This document shows positions 17,587-25,019 of a DNA stretch of 64,000 nucleotides, piece by piece. Source of the DNA: Deltaproteobacteria bacterium (lineage in GTDB: Bacteria; Myxococcota_A; Polyangia; Haliangiales; JADYYK01). The translations under genes and the position numbers were made by a program. Within the stretch, counting starts at the first letter, position 1. The number at the start of each line of letters is the position of its first letter. Below the pieces are notes generated by a model. It was not told the origin of the DNA. It worked only from the letters and a program-made list of their open reading frames with translations, and did not search any database. The stretch is from the NCBI GenBank assembly GCA_020853705.1, contig JADYYK010000227.1, forward strand, positions 46,832 to 110,831, written 5' to 3'.

Positions 17587-18050
17587 GGCTCCTCCGCGGA
17601 CCCCGTCAGCCAGACGCGCAGGTACTCCTTGCGCTTGGCCAGCACGACCGGGTTTTTGACCTGCACGAAGACGAAGGTCAGCTCGGCCTCGGTGGCCAGC
17701 TCGCCGTCGAGCCGGGCCAGCACCCGCACCTGCCCACCCTCGTCACGCGCGCGCAGCCCGTGCGCCTCCAGCTCGAGGCGATCACCGGGGCGCACCATGC
17801 GCCGGAACTTGGCGCGATCGACCATGGTCAAGAGCGCGTGCAGGTCGTGGCGCCCCTTGTCGCGCATGGTCGCCTCCAGCAGCACGCCGCCGAGCTGCGC
17901 CAGCCCCTCCAGGATCAGCGCGCCCGGCATGATGGGGTGGCCGGGGAAGTGATCGACGAAGACGTCGTCCGACAGCGACACGCACTTGATGCCCCGCGCC
18001 AGCGCGGGCGGCTCGAGCGTCGTGATCCTGTCGAGCAGCACGTACCGCAC
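17583..18050 (-). CDS. FabZ-like 3-hydroxyacyl-ACP dehydratase (hotdog fold)
   Basis: 155 residues from a GTG at 18050 that follows a TAGTCT box by 7 nt. DHFPGHPIMPGALILEGLAQLGG holds the catalytic His (HFPG) and the Glu of the central helix typical of FabZ. C-terminal strands (DRLELEAHGL, AEAELTFVFVQVK) complete the hotdog fold. It should dehydrate 3-hydroxyacyl-ACP to the trans-2-enoyl form. It is the first gene of the nine-gene operon and diverges from the radical SAM gene at 18190. Confidence 0.88.
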   Translation of the reverse strand: MRYVLLDRITTLEPPALARGIKCVSLSDDVFVDHFPGHPIMPGALILEGLAQLGGVLLEATMRDKGRHDLHALLTMVDRAKFRRMVRPGDRLELEAHGLRARDEGGQVRVLARLDGELATEAELTFVFVQVKNPVVLAKRKEYLRVWLTGSAEEP

Positions 18051-18057
18051 GCGCCGG

Positions 18058-18063
18058 AGACTA
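18058..18063 (-). promoter_or_regulatory. Candidate extended -10 box TGGTAGTCT for the acyl-synthesis operon
   Basis: TAGTCT preceded by TGG on the minus strand, 7 nt before the GTG at 18050. This would give a leaderless or nearly leaderless operon mRNA. Confidence 0.45.
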
Positions 18064-18189
18064 CCAGAAGGCCGCGCGGCGAACACGGAACCCGCCGGCA
18101 AACTGCCGCCATCGGGGGCCCGCTGCGCTGCCAGACCATACCGGAAGGGTCGCTTGGCGAAGCCCTGACCCGCTGGCACACTGCCGGGC
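18062..18189. promoter_or_regulatory. Divergent control region with duplicated palindrome
   Basis: An imperfect direct repeat of about 50 bases (from 18062 and again from 18139) fills the gap between the FabZ-like operon and the radical SAM gene. Each copy contains a short dyad: CGGCA-aac-TGCCG at 18096-18108 and TGGCA-cac-TGCCG at 18174-18186. The second abuts the radical SAM start codon and the first lies upstream of the -10 box of the minus-strand operon. This arrangement looks like two operator sites for one regulator controlling both directions; no regulator gene is adjacent. Confidence 0.45.
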
Positions 18190-19917
18190 ATGGACTGCCA
18201 GAGCTGCGCTCCACCGGAGCTGCGCAAGGACAAGCCGCACACGTTCTTGCTGCACGAGCCGACCACCTGTGGCACCTGCGGCGTCGGCCTCGAGGGCCGC
18301 GTCGTCCTGCGCGGCGCCGACGCCGTGATGCTCAAGCTGTGCACCACGTGCGGACCGTCAGAGGCCGTGCTGTCGACCGACGCCGAGGGCTACCTGGCCG
18401 CGTTCCTGGCCCGCGGCGAGCGGCCCGCCGGCGCCACCGGCGATCACCTGTTCAAGCACACCACGTCGACCTGCCCCAAGTGCCTGACCCTGGTGCCGGC
18501 CGAGGTCGTGATCCGCGCCGATAGCCGCGTCTACTTCCGCAAGGACTGCGCCACCTGCGGGCCGTCGGAGGCGCTGGTGTCGGAGGACGCCGCCTACTAT
18601 GTGCGCGCCTATGCCTTCGCGCGCGCCGGCACCGAGCCGCTGAAGTTCGCCGCCGAGGTCGAGCACGGCTGCCCGACCGACTGTGGCACCTGCAACGATC
18701 ACGAGCAGCACACCTGCCTGCCCATCATCGAGGTCACCGACCACTGCAACCTCGAGTGCCCCATCTGTATCGTCAACAACCAGTACTCGAACCACATCGA
18801 GGTCGCGACCTTCGGCAGCATCATCGACACCCTGATCCGCAACGAGGGCCAGTGCGAGTCGGTCGCGCTGTCGGGCGGTGAGCCGACCAGCCACCCCAAG
18901 ATCCTGGAGCTGATCGCGGCCGCCCAGCGCCCCGAGATCGGCCGCGTCGTGGTCATCACCAACGGGCTGCGCCTGGGCAAGGATCGCGACTTCGCGCGCG
19001 CGCTGAAGGCCTCGGGCTGCTATGTGGGCCTGCAGCTCGACGGCTTCACCGCGGACACCCACGAGAAGATCCGCGGTCGTGACCTGGTGGCCGAGAAGGA
19101 CGCCGCGCTGGCCGCCTTGAAGGAGCTCGACATCCCGACCCAGCTCATCTTCGTCGCCACCCGCGGCGTCAACGAGCACCAGATCGGCCAGGTCGTCGAG
19201 CTGTTCCTGCGCGAGGACCACATCCTGTCGCTGAACTTCCAGCCCGCGGCCTTCACCGGCCTGGGCGGCGGGGCCTTCGCGCACGACCCGATGGATCGGC
19301 TGACCATCCCCGGGGTCATCAAGGCCATCGCGGCGCAGACCAACGGGGCGCTGCGCTACGAGGACTTCTTCCCGCTGCCGTGCTCGCACCCGCAGTGTGT
19401 GTCGCTGACCTATCTCCTGCGCCTCGACGACGGGCGCCACCTGCCGTTCGCGCGCTTCGTGGACTTCAAGCGCTACGGCACCCTGCTCAGGTCGTCGGCC
19501 ACGCTGCCGGCGACGGCCGAGATGGAGAGCACGCTGCAGGACCTGATGTACGACGTGTTCTCGCAGCAGGACGACATCCCGGAGGCGCCCGCGGTGCTGG
19601 CCGCGCTGAAGCGCGCGCTGGGCGTGATGTTCCCCGAGCGCCAGCTGTCGCCGCAGCAGGCCATCACCATCGGCGAGCGCCAGGCCAAGTCGATCTTCCT
19701 GCACCACTACATGGACCGGCACGACTTCGACCTGGAGCGGCTACGCAAGTGCTGCCACCACTACCCGCAGATCGACGGCCGCATCATGCCGGCGTGCGGC
19801 TTCAACATGTTTCATCGCGGCGCCGCCAAGGGCAAGGACACCCAGCTGGCGCCGTGGGGCCGCAAGCCGTGGACGACCGGTGGTGACGGGCAGATCCGTC
19901 TCAGCGTCGTGACCTGA
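18190..19917 (+). CDS. COG1964 radical SAM protein, tetraether-synthase (Tes)-like
   Basis: 575 residues. Two tandem N-terminal zinc/iron ribbons (CGTC...CTTCGPSEA, residues about 27-58; CPKC...CATCGPSEA, about 95-127), a CPTDCGTC cluster, then the radical SAM motif CNLECPIC at Cys186/190/193 (C-x3-C-x2-C). SGGEPTSHP, VVITNGLRL, GLQLDGFTADTHEKIRG, LNFQPAAFTG, RLTIPGVIKAI with QTNGALRYEDFFPLPCSHP, and a C-terminal LRKCCHHYPQIDGRIMPACGFN all follow the architecture of MJ0619/Tes, the archaeal enzyme that joins lipid chains by C-C bonds. Bacterial members are mostly of unknown function. Context beside a fatty-acid-type operon supports an acyl or lipid substrate. The stop forms TGATG with the SDR gene. 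Confidence 0.85.
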   Translation: MDCQSCAPPELRKDKPHTFLLHEPTTCGTCGVGLEGRVVLRGADAVMLKLCTTCGPSEAVLSTDAEGYLAAFLARGERPAGATGDHLFKHTTSTCPKCLTLVPAEVVIRADSRVYFRKDCATCGPSEALVSEDAAYYVRAYAFARAGTEPLKFAAEVEHGCPTDCGTCNDHEQHTCLPIIEVTDHCNLECPICIVNNQYSNHIEVATFGSIIDTLIRNEGQCESVALSGGEPTSHPKILELIAAAQRPEIGRVVVITNGLRLGKDRDFARALKASGCYVGLQLDGFTADTHEKIRGRDLVAEKDAALAALKELDIPTQLIFVATRGVNEHQIGQVVELFLREDHILSLNFQPAAFTGLGGGAFAHDPMDRLTIPGVIKAIAAQTNGALRYEDFFPLPCSHPQCVSLTYLLRLDDGRHLPFARFVDFKRYGTLLRSSATLPATAEMESTLQDLMYDVFSQQDDIPEAPAVLAALKRALGVMFPERQLSPQQAITIGERQAKSIFLHHYMDRHDFDLERLRKCCHHYPQIDGRIMPACGFNMFHRGAAKGKDTQLAPWGRKPWTTGGDGQIRLSVVT

Positions 19918-20657
19918 TGGGCCTGCTGGCGGGGCGCACCGCGCTGGTCACCGGCGGCTCGCGTGGCCTGGGGCGCGCCATCTGTGTGGCGCTGGCGCGC
20001 GAGGGCGCGGCGGTGGCCTTCAACTACAGCAAGGACGAGGAGGCCGCGGCCGAGACGCTGCGCGGCATCGAGGCCTGCGGGGTGCGCGGCTGGTCGTTCA
20101 AGGTCAGCGTGCTGGATCGTGTCGGCATGCAGGCGCTGGTCAAGCAGGTCGAGAAGGACGCCGGCAAGATCGACATCCTGGTCAACAACGCGGGGATCGG
20201 CCAGGTGGTGCCGCTGGCGCTGATGGAGGAGGAAGACTGGGACCGCGTGATGGACACCAACGTCAAGGGCGCGTTCATCGCGACCAAGGCGGTGCTGCGC
20301 GGCATGGTGCGCGAGAAGCGTGGTCGCATCCTCAACATCGGGTCGCTGGCGGGCGTCAAGATGATGCAGGCGCCGGTGCACTACAGCGCGGCCAAGGCGG
20401 CGCTCAAGGGCTTCACCGAGGCGCTGGCCAAGGAGATCGGGCGCTATGGCATCACGGTGAACTGTCTGGCGCCGGGCGTGCTCGACGAGGGCGTCAGCGG
20501 CAACCTGCCGGCGGCGCGACGCGACGAGTACCTGCGCCACTGTGCGCTGGGGCGGCTGGGCACCTGTGAAGAGGTGGCGGACTTCGCGGCCATGCTGGTG
20601 TCGGACCGCAACAGCTTCATGAACGGCGCGACGGTGGTGCTCGACGGCGGGGTGTAG
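19917..20657 (+). CDS. Short-chain dehydrogenase/reductase, FabG-like
   Basis: 246 residues, ATG overlapping the radical SAM stop by one base. TGGSRGLG (residues 12-19) binds NAD(P), NNAGIGQ follows, and HYSAAKAAL gives the Tyr-x3-Lys pair, with NIGSLAG the Ser. The rest is canonical, ending NGATVVLDGGV. Translational coupling implies it acts with the Tes-like enzyme, possibly as a second ketoreductase of the pathway. Paralogous to the FabG at 12188-12928. Confidence 0.9.
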   Translation: MGLLAGRTALVTGGSRGLGRAICVALAREGAAVAFNYSKDEEAAAETLRGIEACGVRGWSFKVSVLDRVGMQALVKQVEKDAGKIDILVNNAGIGQVVPLALMEEEDWDRVMDTNVKGAFIATKAVLRGMVREKRGRILNIGSLAGVKMMQAPVHYSAAKAALKGFTEALAKEIGRYGITVNCLAPGVLDEGVSGNLPAARRDEYLRHCALGRLGTCEEVADFAAMLVSDRNSFMNGATVVLDGGV

Positions 20658-20670
20658 TGTGAGGCTGATG

Positions 20671-21861
20671 ATGCGGACGGGGCTCGTGGTGGCCGCGGCG
20701 GTGGTCTCGAGCTTTACAGGGTGTCAACGCAAAGCGCGATCGAAGGCACCAGAGGTGAGGACTCCGCAGCCAGCGCTCGATGCGGGCGCGCCGGCGCTGC
20801 CCGGGGTCGAGCGCGTCGATCTGCGTGATCCCTCGGGCGGCGCCTACAGCTGTCGCCCGCTGGGGCCGCTGCCCGAGGGCCTGGATCCCGACGAGGTCCT
20901 GTTCTCGTGTGGCCGGCACGACGTCTTCCACGTGGCGGGCGGCAAGCTGGCGCCGCTGGCTACGGTCAAGGTGTGGGCGCAGGAGCTGCCGGCCAGCGCG
21001 CTGAGCGGCGCGCTGCAGCTCGGGCGTCACGACGCGCTGTGGGACGGCAGCCAGCTCATCGGCATCGGCAAGACCGGCATCGAGCGCTGGGTCGGGCCGG
21101 GAGCCAACGACTGGGACCAGCTGCCCGAGGTGCTGCTGGACGACCCGGTGGCCTCGATGACCCTGAGCCCCGGCCCGGGCCATCAGCTGTGGGTGCTGAC
21201 GCGCACCGGCCAGGTGCTGCGTGGCAAGCCGCCCATGCTGGTCCCGGGCCGCCTGGTCCTGTCCCCGGTGTGCGCCCCCGGGGTGCTGGAGCGCGAGTTC
21301 GGCGTGCAGAGCGCCCTGAACGGTCGGCTCGTCGTGCTCGCGAACGACCGGATCTACCTGGTGCTGGTCAGCGATCGGCAGCTTTCCATCGCGCGCATCG
21401 ACCCCGAGCGCTGCGCGCCCACGCGCGTGGTCGTGCCCCCGATGCCGCCGCAGCCGGTGGACGTGCGGCCGCCGGGCGCGGTCGGGCAGGCCGGCGCGCG
21501 CGGCTTGGCTCCCGTGGGCTACGCGCCGCCCTTCCTGGGCGCGGTGCAGCCCCTGGGTGGCAAGCTGATGCTGCACCGCCGTGTCGAGCTGCTCGAGCTG
21601 GCGGACGACGACACCTGGGTGCCCTGGTCGCTGCCCGCGGGTGTCGATCTCGGGCTCGGCGGCGGCGCGGTCGAGCTGCGCGGCGGCGGCTTCGTGTGGA
21701 CGACCTTCGGCAGCGTGCGCATGCTGGCGTGTCGCGCGCGCGTGTGCCAGGCGCTGGCGCTGCCGGCGGGCACCGAGCTGGCGTGGGCCGCGGCGTGGCC
21801 CGACGGGCGCATCGCGCTGTACGAGCGCCAGCCGCGCCTCACCCTGCTGCCCGCGCCCTGA
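20671..21861 (+). CDS. Lipoprotein of unknown function
   Basis: 396 residues from the ATG at 20671, 6 nt after a GAGG sequence; ATG 20668 and GTG 20659 are alternatives. The signal MRTGLVVAAAVVSSFTGCQRK has a lipobox-like FTGC. The mature protein is beta-rich with repeated short strands and many Gly/Pro/Leu, e.g. DALWDGSQLIGIGKTGIERW and HQLWVLTRTGQVLRGKP, reminiscent of a propeller-like or sensor surface domain; no family assigned. It ends with TGATG onto endonuclease V, so expression is coupled to a DNA-repair gene although a functional link is not evident. Confidence 0.65.
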   Translation: MRTGLVVAAAVVSSFTGCQRKARSKAPEVRTPQPALDAGAPALPGVERVDLRDPSGGAYSCRPLGPLPEGLDPDEVLFSCGRHDVFHVAGGKLAPLATVKVWAQELPASALSGALQLGRHDALWDGSQLIGIGKTGIERWVGPGANDWDQLPEVLLDDPVASMTLSPGPGHQLWVLTRTGQVLRGKPPMLVPGRLVLSPVCAPGVLEREFGVQSALNGRLVVLANDRIYLVLVSDRQLSIARIDPERCAPTRVVVPPMPPQPVDVRPPGAVGQAGARGLAPVGYAPPFLGAVQPLGGKLMLHRRVELLELADDDTWVPWSLPAGVDLGLGGGAVELRGGGFVWTTFGSVRMLACRARVCQALALPAGTELAWAAAWPDGRIALYERQPRLTLLPAP

Positions 21862-22364
21862 TGCTGTACGCGGTCGACGTCGACTATCGCGACGACGGCG
21901 CGGTGGCTGGCGCGGTCGGCTTCAGCGTGTGGACCGCCGGCGTGGCGGCGACCACGACCGTGGTCACGCTGGCGCCGGGGCAGTATGGCGAGTATGTGCC
22001 CGGGCAGCTGTACCTGCGCGAGCTGCCCTGCGTGCTGGCGGTGCTGGCGCTGGTGCCGGTGCCGGCGACGACCGTGGTGATCGACGGTTATGTCTGGCTG
22101 GGCGACGGCGTGCCCGGGCTGGGAGCGCGGTTGCACGCGGCGCTGGGCGGCGCGGTGCCGGTCGTGGGAGTGGCCAAGACGCGCTACCTGTCGGCGACGC
22201 AGGCGGTGGAGGTGCGGCGCGGCAGCAGCGCGAGCCCGCTGTTCGTCGGCGCCGTCGGGATGGCGGCGGAGCAGGCGGCGGCGGCGGTGCTGTCGATGCA
22301 CGGGGCGCACCGGCTGCCGACGCTGCTCAAGCAGGCCGATCGGCTGTGCCGCGATCACCGCTGA
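21861..22364 (+). CDS. nfi: Compact endonuclease V (deoxyinosine endonuclease-like)
   Basis: 167 residues, against about 220 for the E. coli enzyme. The active-site pattern is recognisable: YAVDVDY (Asp6, first metal ligand), EYVPGQLYLRELP (Glu54, with VPG in place of the PYIP wedge PYIPG), VVIDGYVWLG (Asp75) and a C-terminal KQADRLC (Asp160) in the place of the fourth acidic residue; VGVAKTRY is also conserved. The family cleaves the second phosphodiester 3' to deoxyinosine. Several surface loops are missing, so this is a minimal version. Its last 38 bases overlap the 3' end of the rhombosortase-like gene on the other strand. Confidence 0.75.
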   Translation: MLYAVDVDYRDDGAVAGAVGFSVWTAGVAATTTVVTLAPGQYGEYVPGQLYLRELPCVLAVLALVPVPATTVVIDGYVWLGDGVPGLGARLHAALGGAVPVVGVAKTRYLSATQAVEVRRGSSASPLFVGAVGMAAEQAAAAVLSMHGAHRLPTLLKQADRLCRDHR

Positions 22365-22962
22365 GCTGAAGGCGGTCAGTCGTGAGGGCGAGGGCGAGCG
22401 CGAGGACGATGGCGAGGCCGGCGCCGACGCCGACGACGTGCGCCAGCCAGGCCTCGTGGGTGTCGCCGGGGAGGACGGGGCCCCACAGTGACTGGCCGAG
22501 GACGCCGCGCACGAGCTTCCAGGCCAGGAGGGCGGCACCGATGAGGCCGATGGTGCGGCTGCCGCGCGTCAGCTCGAAGGCGACCGCGGCGCCCATCAGG
22601 GTGTAGTTGAGGCCGGACAGGCCGTAGTAGCGGGTGAAGCGCGCGTCGAGGGCGATGGCCAGCGTGGGCGCGAGCAGGCCGATGAGGAGGACTGGCGGGA
22701 AGCGGCGGCCCAGGCGCGGCTCGTAGAGGACGCCGAGGATGGCCAGGATGGTGAGGTCCCAGGCCAGGTGCGTGAAGGTCGCGTGCAGCAGCGGGCCAGT
22801 GGCGAGGCGCCAGAGCTGGCCGTGCTGGATGGCGGCGGTGTCGGCGAGGGCGAGGTCGTGCACGGCGCGCCCCGGGCCACCGGCCCACAGGGCCAGCAGC
22901 GTGAGCACGAGGGCGGACAGCGCGGTCAGCGCGGTGAGGCGCCGCTCTGGGAGCCAGGTCAT
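22327..22962 (-). CDS. Rhombosortase-like rhomboid protease
   Basis: 211 residues, six or seven hydrophobic helices. RYYGLSGLNYTLMGA contains the nucleophile Ser116 in G-x-S-G and AHVVGVGAGL the catalytic His175; HLAWDL (His65) precedes, as in the RrtA/rhombosortase subgroup of rhomboids. It overlaps the stop of the GlyGly-CTERM-like VWA gene by 4 bases (ATGA). Such pairs are known in other proteobacteria-like genomes, where the protease removes the C-terminal sorting helix. Here enzyme and likely substrate are in one operon. Its 3' end overlaps convergently with endonuclease V. Confidence 0.8.
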   Translation of the reverse strand: MTWLPERRLTALTALSALVLTLLALWAGGPGRAVHDLALADTAAIQHGQLWRLATGPLLHATFTHLAWDLTILAILGVLYEPRLGRRFPPVLLIGLLAPTLAIALDARFTRYYGLSGLNYTLMGAAVAFELTRGSRTIGLIGAALLAWKLVRGVLGQSLWGPVLPGDTHEAWLAHVVGVGAGLAIVLALALALTTDRLQLSGDRGTADRPA

Positions 22963-24881
22963 CGCGTGCGCGAGCCTGCGCCACGCTGCGCGCCGCGGCG
23001 CTGCAGGACGGCCGCGAGGGCCAGCAGGGCGAGCAGCGCGAGCAGCTCGAAGGGGCCGTTGGCGCCGGCGCCCCAGCCGCCACCGCCACCGCCACCGCCA
23101 CCACCGCCGCCGCCACCGCCACCGCCGGAGCTGCCGGTGCCGCTGCCGTCGAAGGACATGCGGGTCGAGAACGAGGTGTAGGGGGTCTGGATGCGGTAGG
23201 CCAGGCCGAGCTCGGTGATCTTGGTCCTGGCGCCGGTGGTGTCGCCGGTGCGCGCGGAGTCGGCCAGGTGGGCGCCGACGCGCTCGGTGGCCCACAGGTA
23301 CTTGATGAAGGCGTCGGCGGGCTGCTCGGCGGGGGCGTCGAGCGTGAAGTCGCGCACGAAGGCGGCGCCGCCGAGGTTGCCGGTGAGGCGCAGCGTGCCG
23401 CGGCCGGGGCTGCTGTAGCGGCCGACCAGGATGGCCTGACCGCCGCTGAAGACGTCGCCCATCTGCTCGGGCAGCACGTCGCCGGTGCCGAGCCCGGCCA
23501 GCGTCGGGGTGACGTCGGTGAGCAGCGGCGACTCGAGGTCGGCGAACAGCTCGTCCGTGCGCTCCACCAGCTCGAGGCGGGCCTGGGCGTCGTTGAGGCG
23601 GAAGGCGGGGCCTCGGTTGGAGCGGGCCAGCCCCTCCATGAGGGCGAGGTCGGCGTCGGCGCCGACCGCGAAGGTGAAGACGCGGGCCTGTGCGGCGGCG
23701 TTGTAGCGCAGCAGGTTGGCGTGGATGCGCGCGCTCGAGGTCTCGCCCGCGGTGGCGTGACCGTCGGACAGCAGGATCATGGCGTCATAGCGCGTGGGTT
23801 CGTGCGCCGAGACCCCGGCCAGGCCGGTCATGACGCCGAGGTCGATGTCGGTGCTGCCGGCGGCGGCGATGCCCTTGATGAAGGTGCGCGCGGCCTCGAG
23901 CTCGGTGGCGGTGGCCGGGACAGGGGCGCGGCGGAAGGCCGACACGGTGTGATCGAAGGCGACGATGTTGAAGCTGTCGACCGGGCGCAGGTGCTCGAGC
24001 ATGGCGCGCGCGGCGGCGGTGGCCTGGACGATCTTGTCGCCGCTCATCGAGCCGGAGTGATCGATGACCAGGCTCAGGGTGCGTGGCGGGGCGGCGGCGG
24101 GATCGGCGGCGTCGGCGTCCACGATGAGCATGAAGTAGCCGGCCTGGCCGCCGAGCGGGTCGGCGTCGGGCGTGCGGTGGGTGAGGAAGTGCACGTCGAG
24201 GCCGGCGGCGACCTCGGCGTAGCGGATGTCGACGCTGGCGCCGCCGGCGCCGGAGGCCTCGACCAGCGCGCTGCCGTCGGGGTTGCGAGTGACCTGGGCG
24301 GGGGCGCCGCTGGTGCTGGTGGCGTCGAGGCGCTCGAGGGCGCGCAGCGGGGTCAGGGTCAGACGCAAGCTGACGGTGGGGCCGGGGTCGCTGGCGGGGC
24401 GCGCGGGGCTGCGCGCGATGCCGGCGCTGAAAGCGACCTCGCCGCGGTGGCGGCGCAGCAGGCGCTGGAAGCGCACCCGCACGGTGAGCGGCCCGTCGCC
24501 GAGGTCGGCCAGGTCGGCGCGCAGCGGGTCGTTGCCCAGCCAGGCGGCGACCGCGGGTAGCTGCGCGGTGGGGCTGCCGCCCAGCGACGGCGGTGGCGCC
24601 TCACCGACCATGGCGGCGGGCTGGAAGCCGGCGCCCTGGTCGACATCGACGCCGACGACATAGCCGCGCCTGGGGCCGGGGACGGTGAGGACGTGATCGC
24701 CGGCGCTGACGCCGGGGAAGTGCAGCACCATGGTGGTGCTCTCGACCTGGGCGTGGATGTCGACGGCGACGTCGATGCTGGTCGGGAAGCGGGACGTCCC
24801 GCCGGGGCCGGAGAGCACCGCGCCTGCATGGGCGAGCCCGGTCGAGACGGTCAGAGTGAACAACACCAGCAGTGGTCTCAT
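22959..24881 (-). CDS. VIT/VWA-domain surface protein with GlyGly-CTERM-like tail
   Basis: 640 residues; ATG at 24881 after GGAGG. Signal peptide MRPLLVLFTLTVSTGLAHAG; a VIT-like region (TTMVLHFPGVSAGDHVL, about 40-180); a VWA domain with MIDAS LVIDHSGSMSG; then a C-terminal region with SDGHATAGE and an RYSSPGRGTL stretch. The end has a 17-Gly run, then WGAGANGPFELLALLALLALAAVLQRR and basic residues: glycine stretch, hydrophobic helix, positive tail, i.e. a GlyGly-CTERM-type signal without Cys, unlike the Cys-containing MYXO-CTERM. The tail should be cut by the coupled rhombosortase. Role probably adhesive or scaffold on the cell surface. Confidence 0.8.
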   Translation of the reverse strand: MRPLLVLFTLTVSTGLAHAGAVLSGPGGTSRFPTSIDVAVDIHAQVESTTMVLHFPGVSAGDHVLTVPGPRRGYVVGVDVDQGAGFQPAAMVGEAPPPSLGGSPTAQLPAVAAWLGNDPLRADLADLGDGPLTVRVRFQRLLRRHRGEVAFSAGIARSPARPASDPGPTVSLRLTLTPLRALERLDATSTSGAPAQVTRNPDGSALVEASGAGGASVDIRYAEVAAGLDVHFLTHRTPDADPLGGQAGYFMLIVDADAADPAAAPPRTLSLVIDHSGSMSGDKIVQATAAARAMLEHLRPVDSFNIVAFDHTVSAFRRAPVPATATELEAARTFIKGIAAAGSTDIDLGVMTGLAGVSAHEPTRYDAMILLSDGHATAGETSSARIHANLLRYNAAAQARVFTFAVGADADLALMEGLARSNRGPAFRLNDAQARLELVERTDELFADLESPLLTDVTPTLAGLGTGDVLPEQMGDVFSGGQAILVGRYSSPGRGTLRLTGNLGGAAFVRDFTLDAPAEQPADAFIKYLWATERVGAHLADSARTGDTTGARTKITELGLAYRIQTPYTSFSTRMSFDGSGTGSSGGGGGGGGGGGGGGGGGWGAGANGPFELLALLALLALAAVLQRRGAQRGAGSRTR

Positions 24882-24900
24882 GGCTTCCACCTCCAAGGCG

Positions 24901-24906
24901 ATGCTA
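24901..24906 (-). promoter_or_regulatory. Candidate -10 box TAGCAT for the VWA/rhombosortase operon
   Basis: TAGCAT on the minus strand leaves a leader of about 13 nt that contains the GGAGG ribosome site of the ATG at 24881. Contrast with the leaderless cases elsewhere. Confidence 0.3.
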
Positions 24907-25007
24907 GGCGCGCGGCGTGGGGGCGCCGGCGTCAACGGCTGGCAAAGCCGGGCGAAGGGCGCAAAACCAGGGTCGTTTCGGCGATTGCGCCGCGCGCGTG
25001 GGCGCGG

Positions 25008-25013
25008 TACGAC
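25008..25013 (+). promoter_or_regulatory. Weak candidate -10 box TACGAC, leaderless geometry
   Basis: TACGAC lies exactly 6 nt before the GTG at 25020 but lacks the final T of the TAnnnT pattern. Confidence 0.2.
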
Positions 25014-25019
25014 CGCCCC

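Noticed and set aside
18174..18190. Sigma-54 promoter (TGGCAC)
   Set aside because: No GC element (TTGC) at the required distance; better read as half of a palindrome.
23060..23130. GGN repeat as separate regulatory element
   Set aside because: It is simply the poly-Gly codon run of the VWA protein tail.
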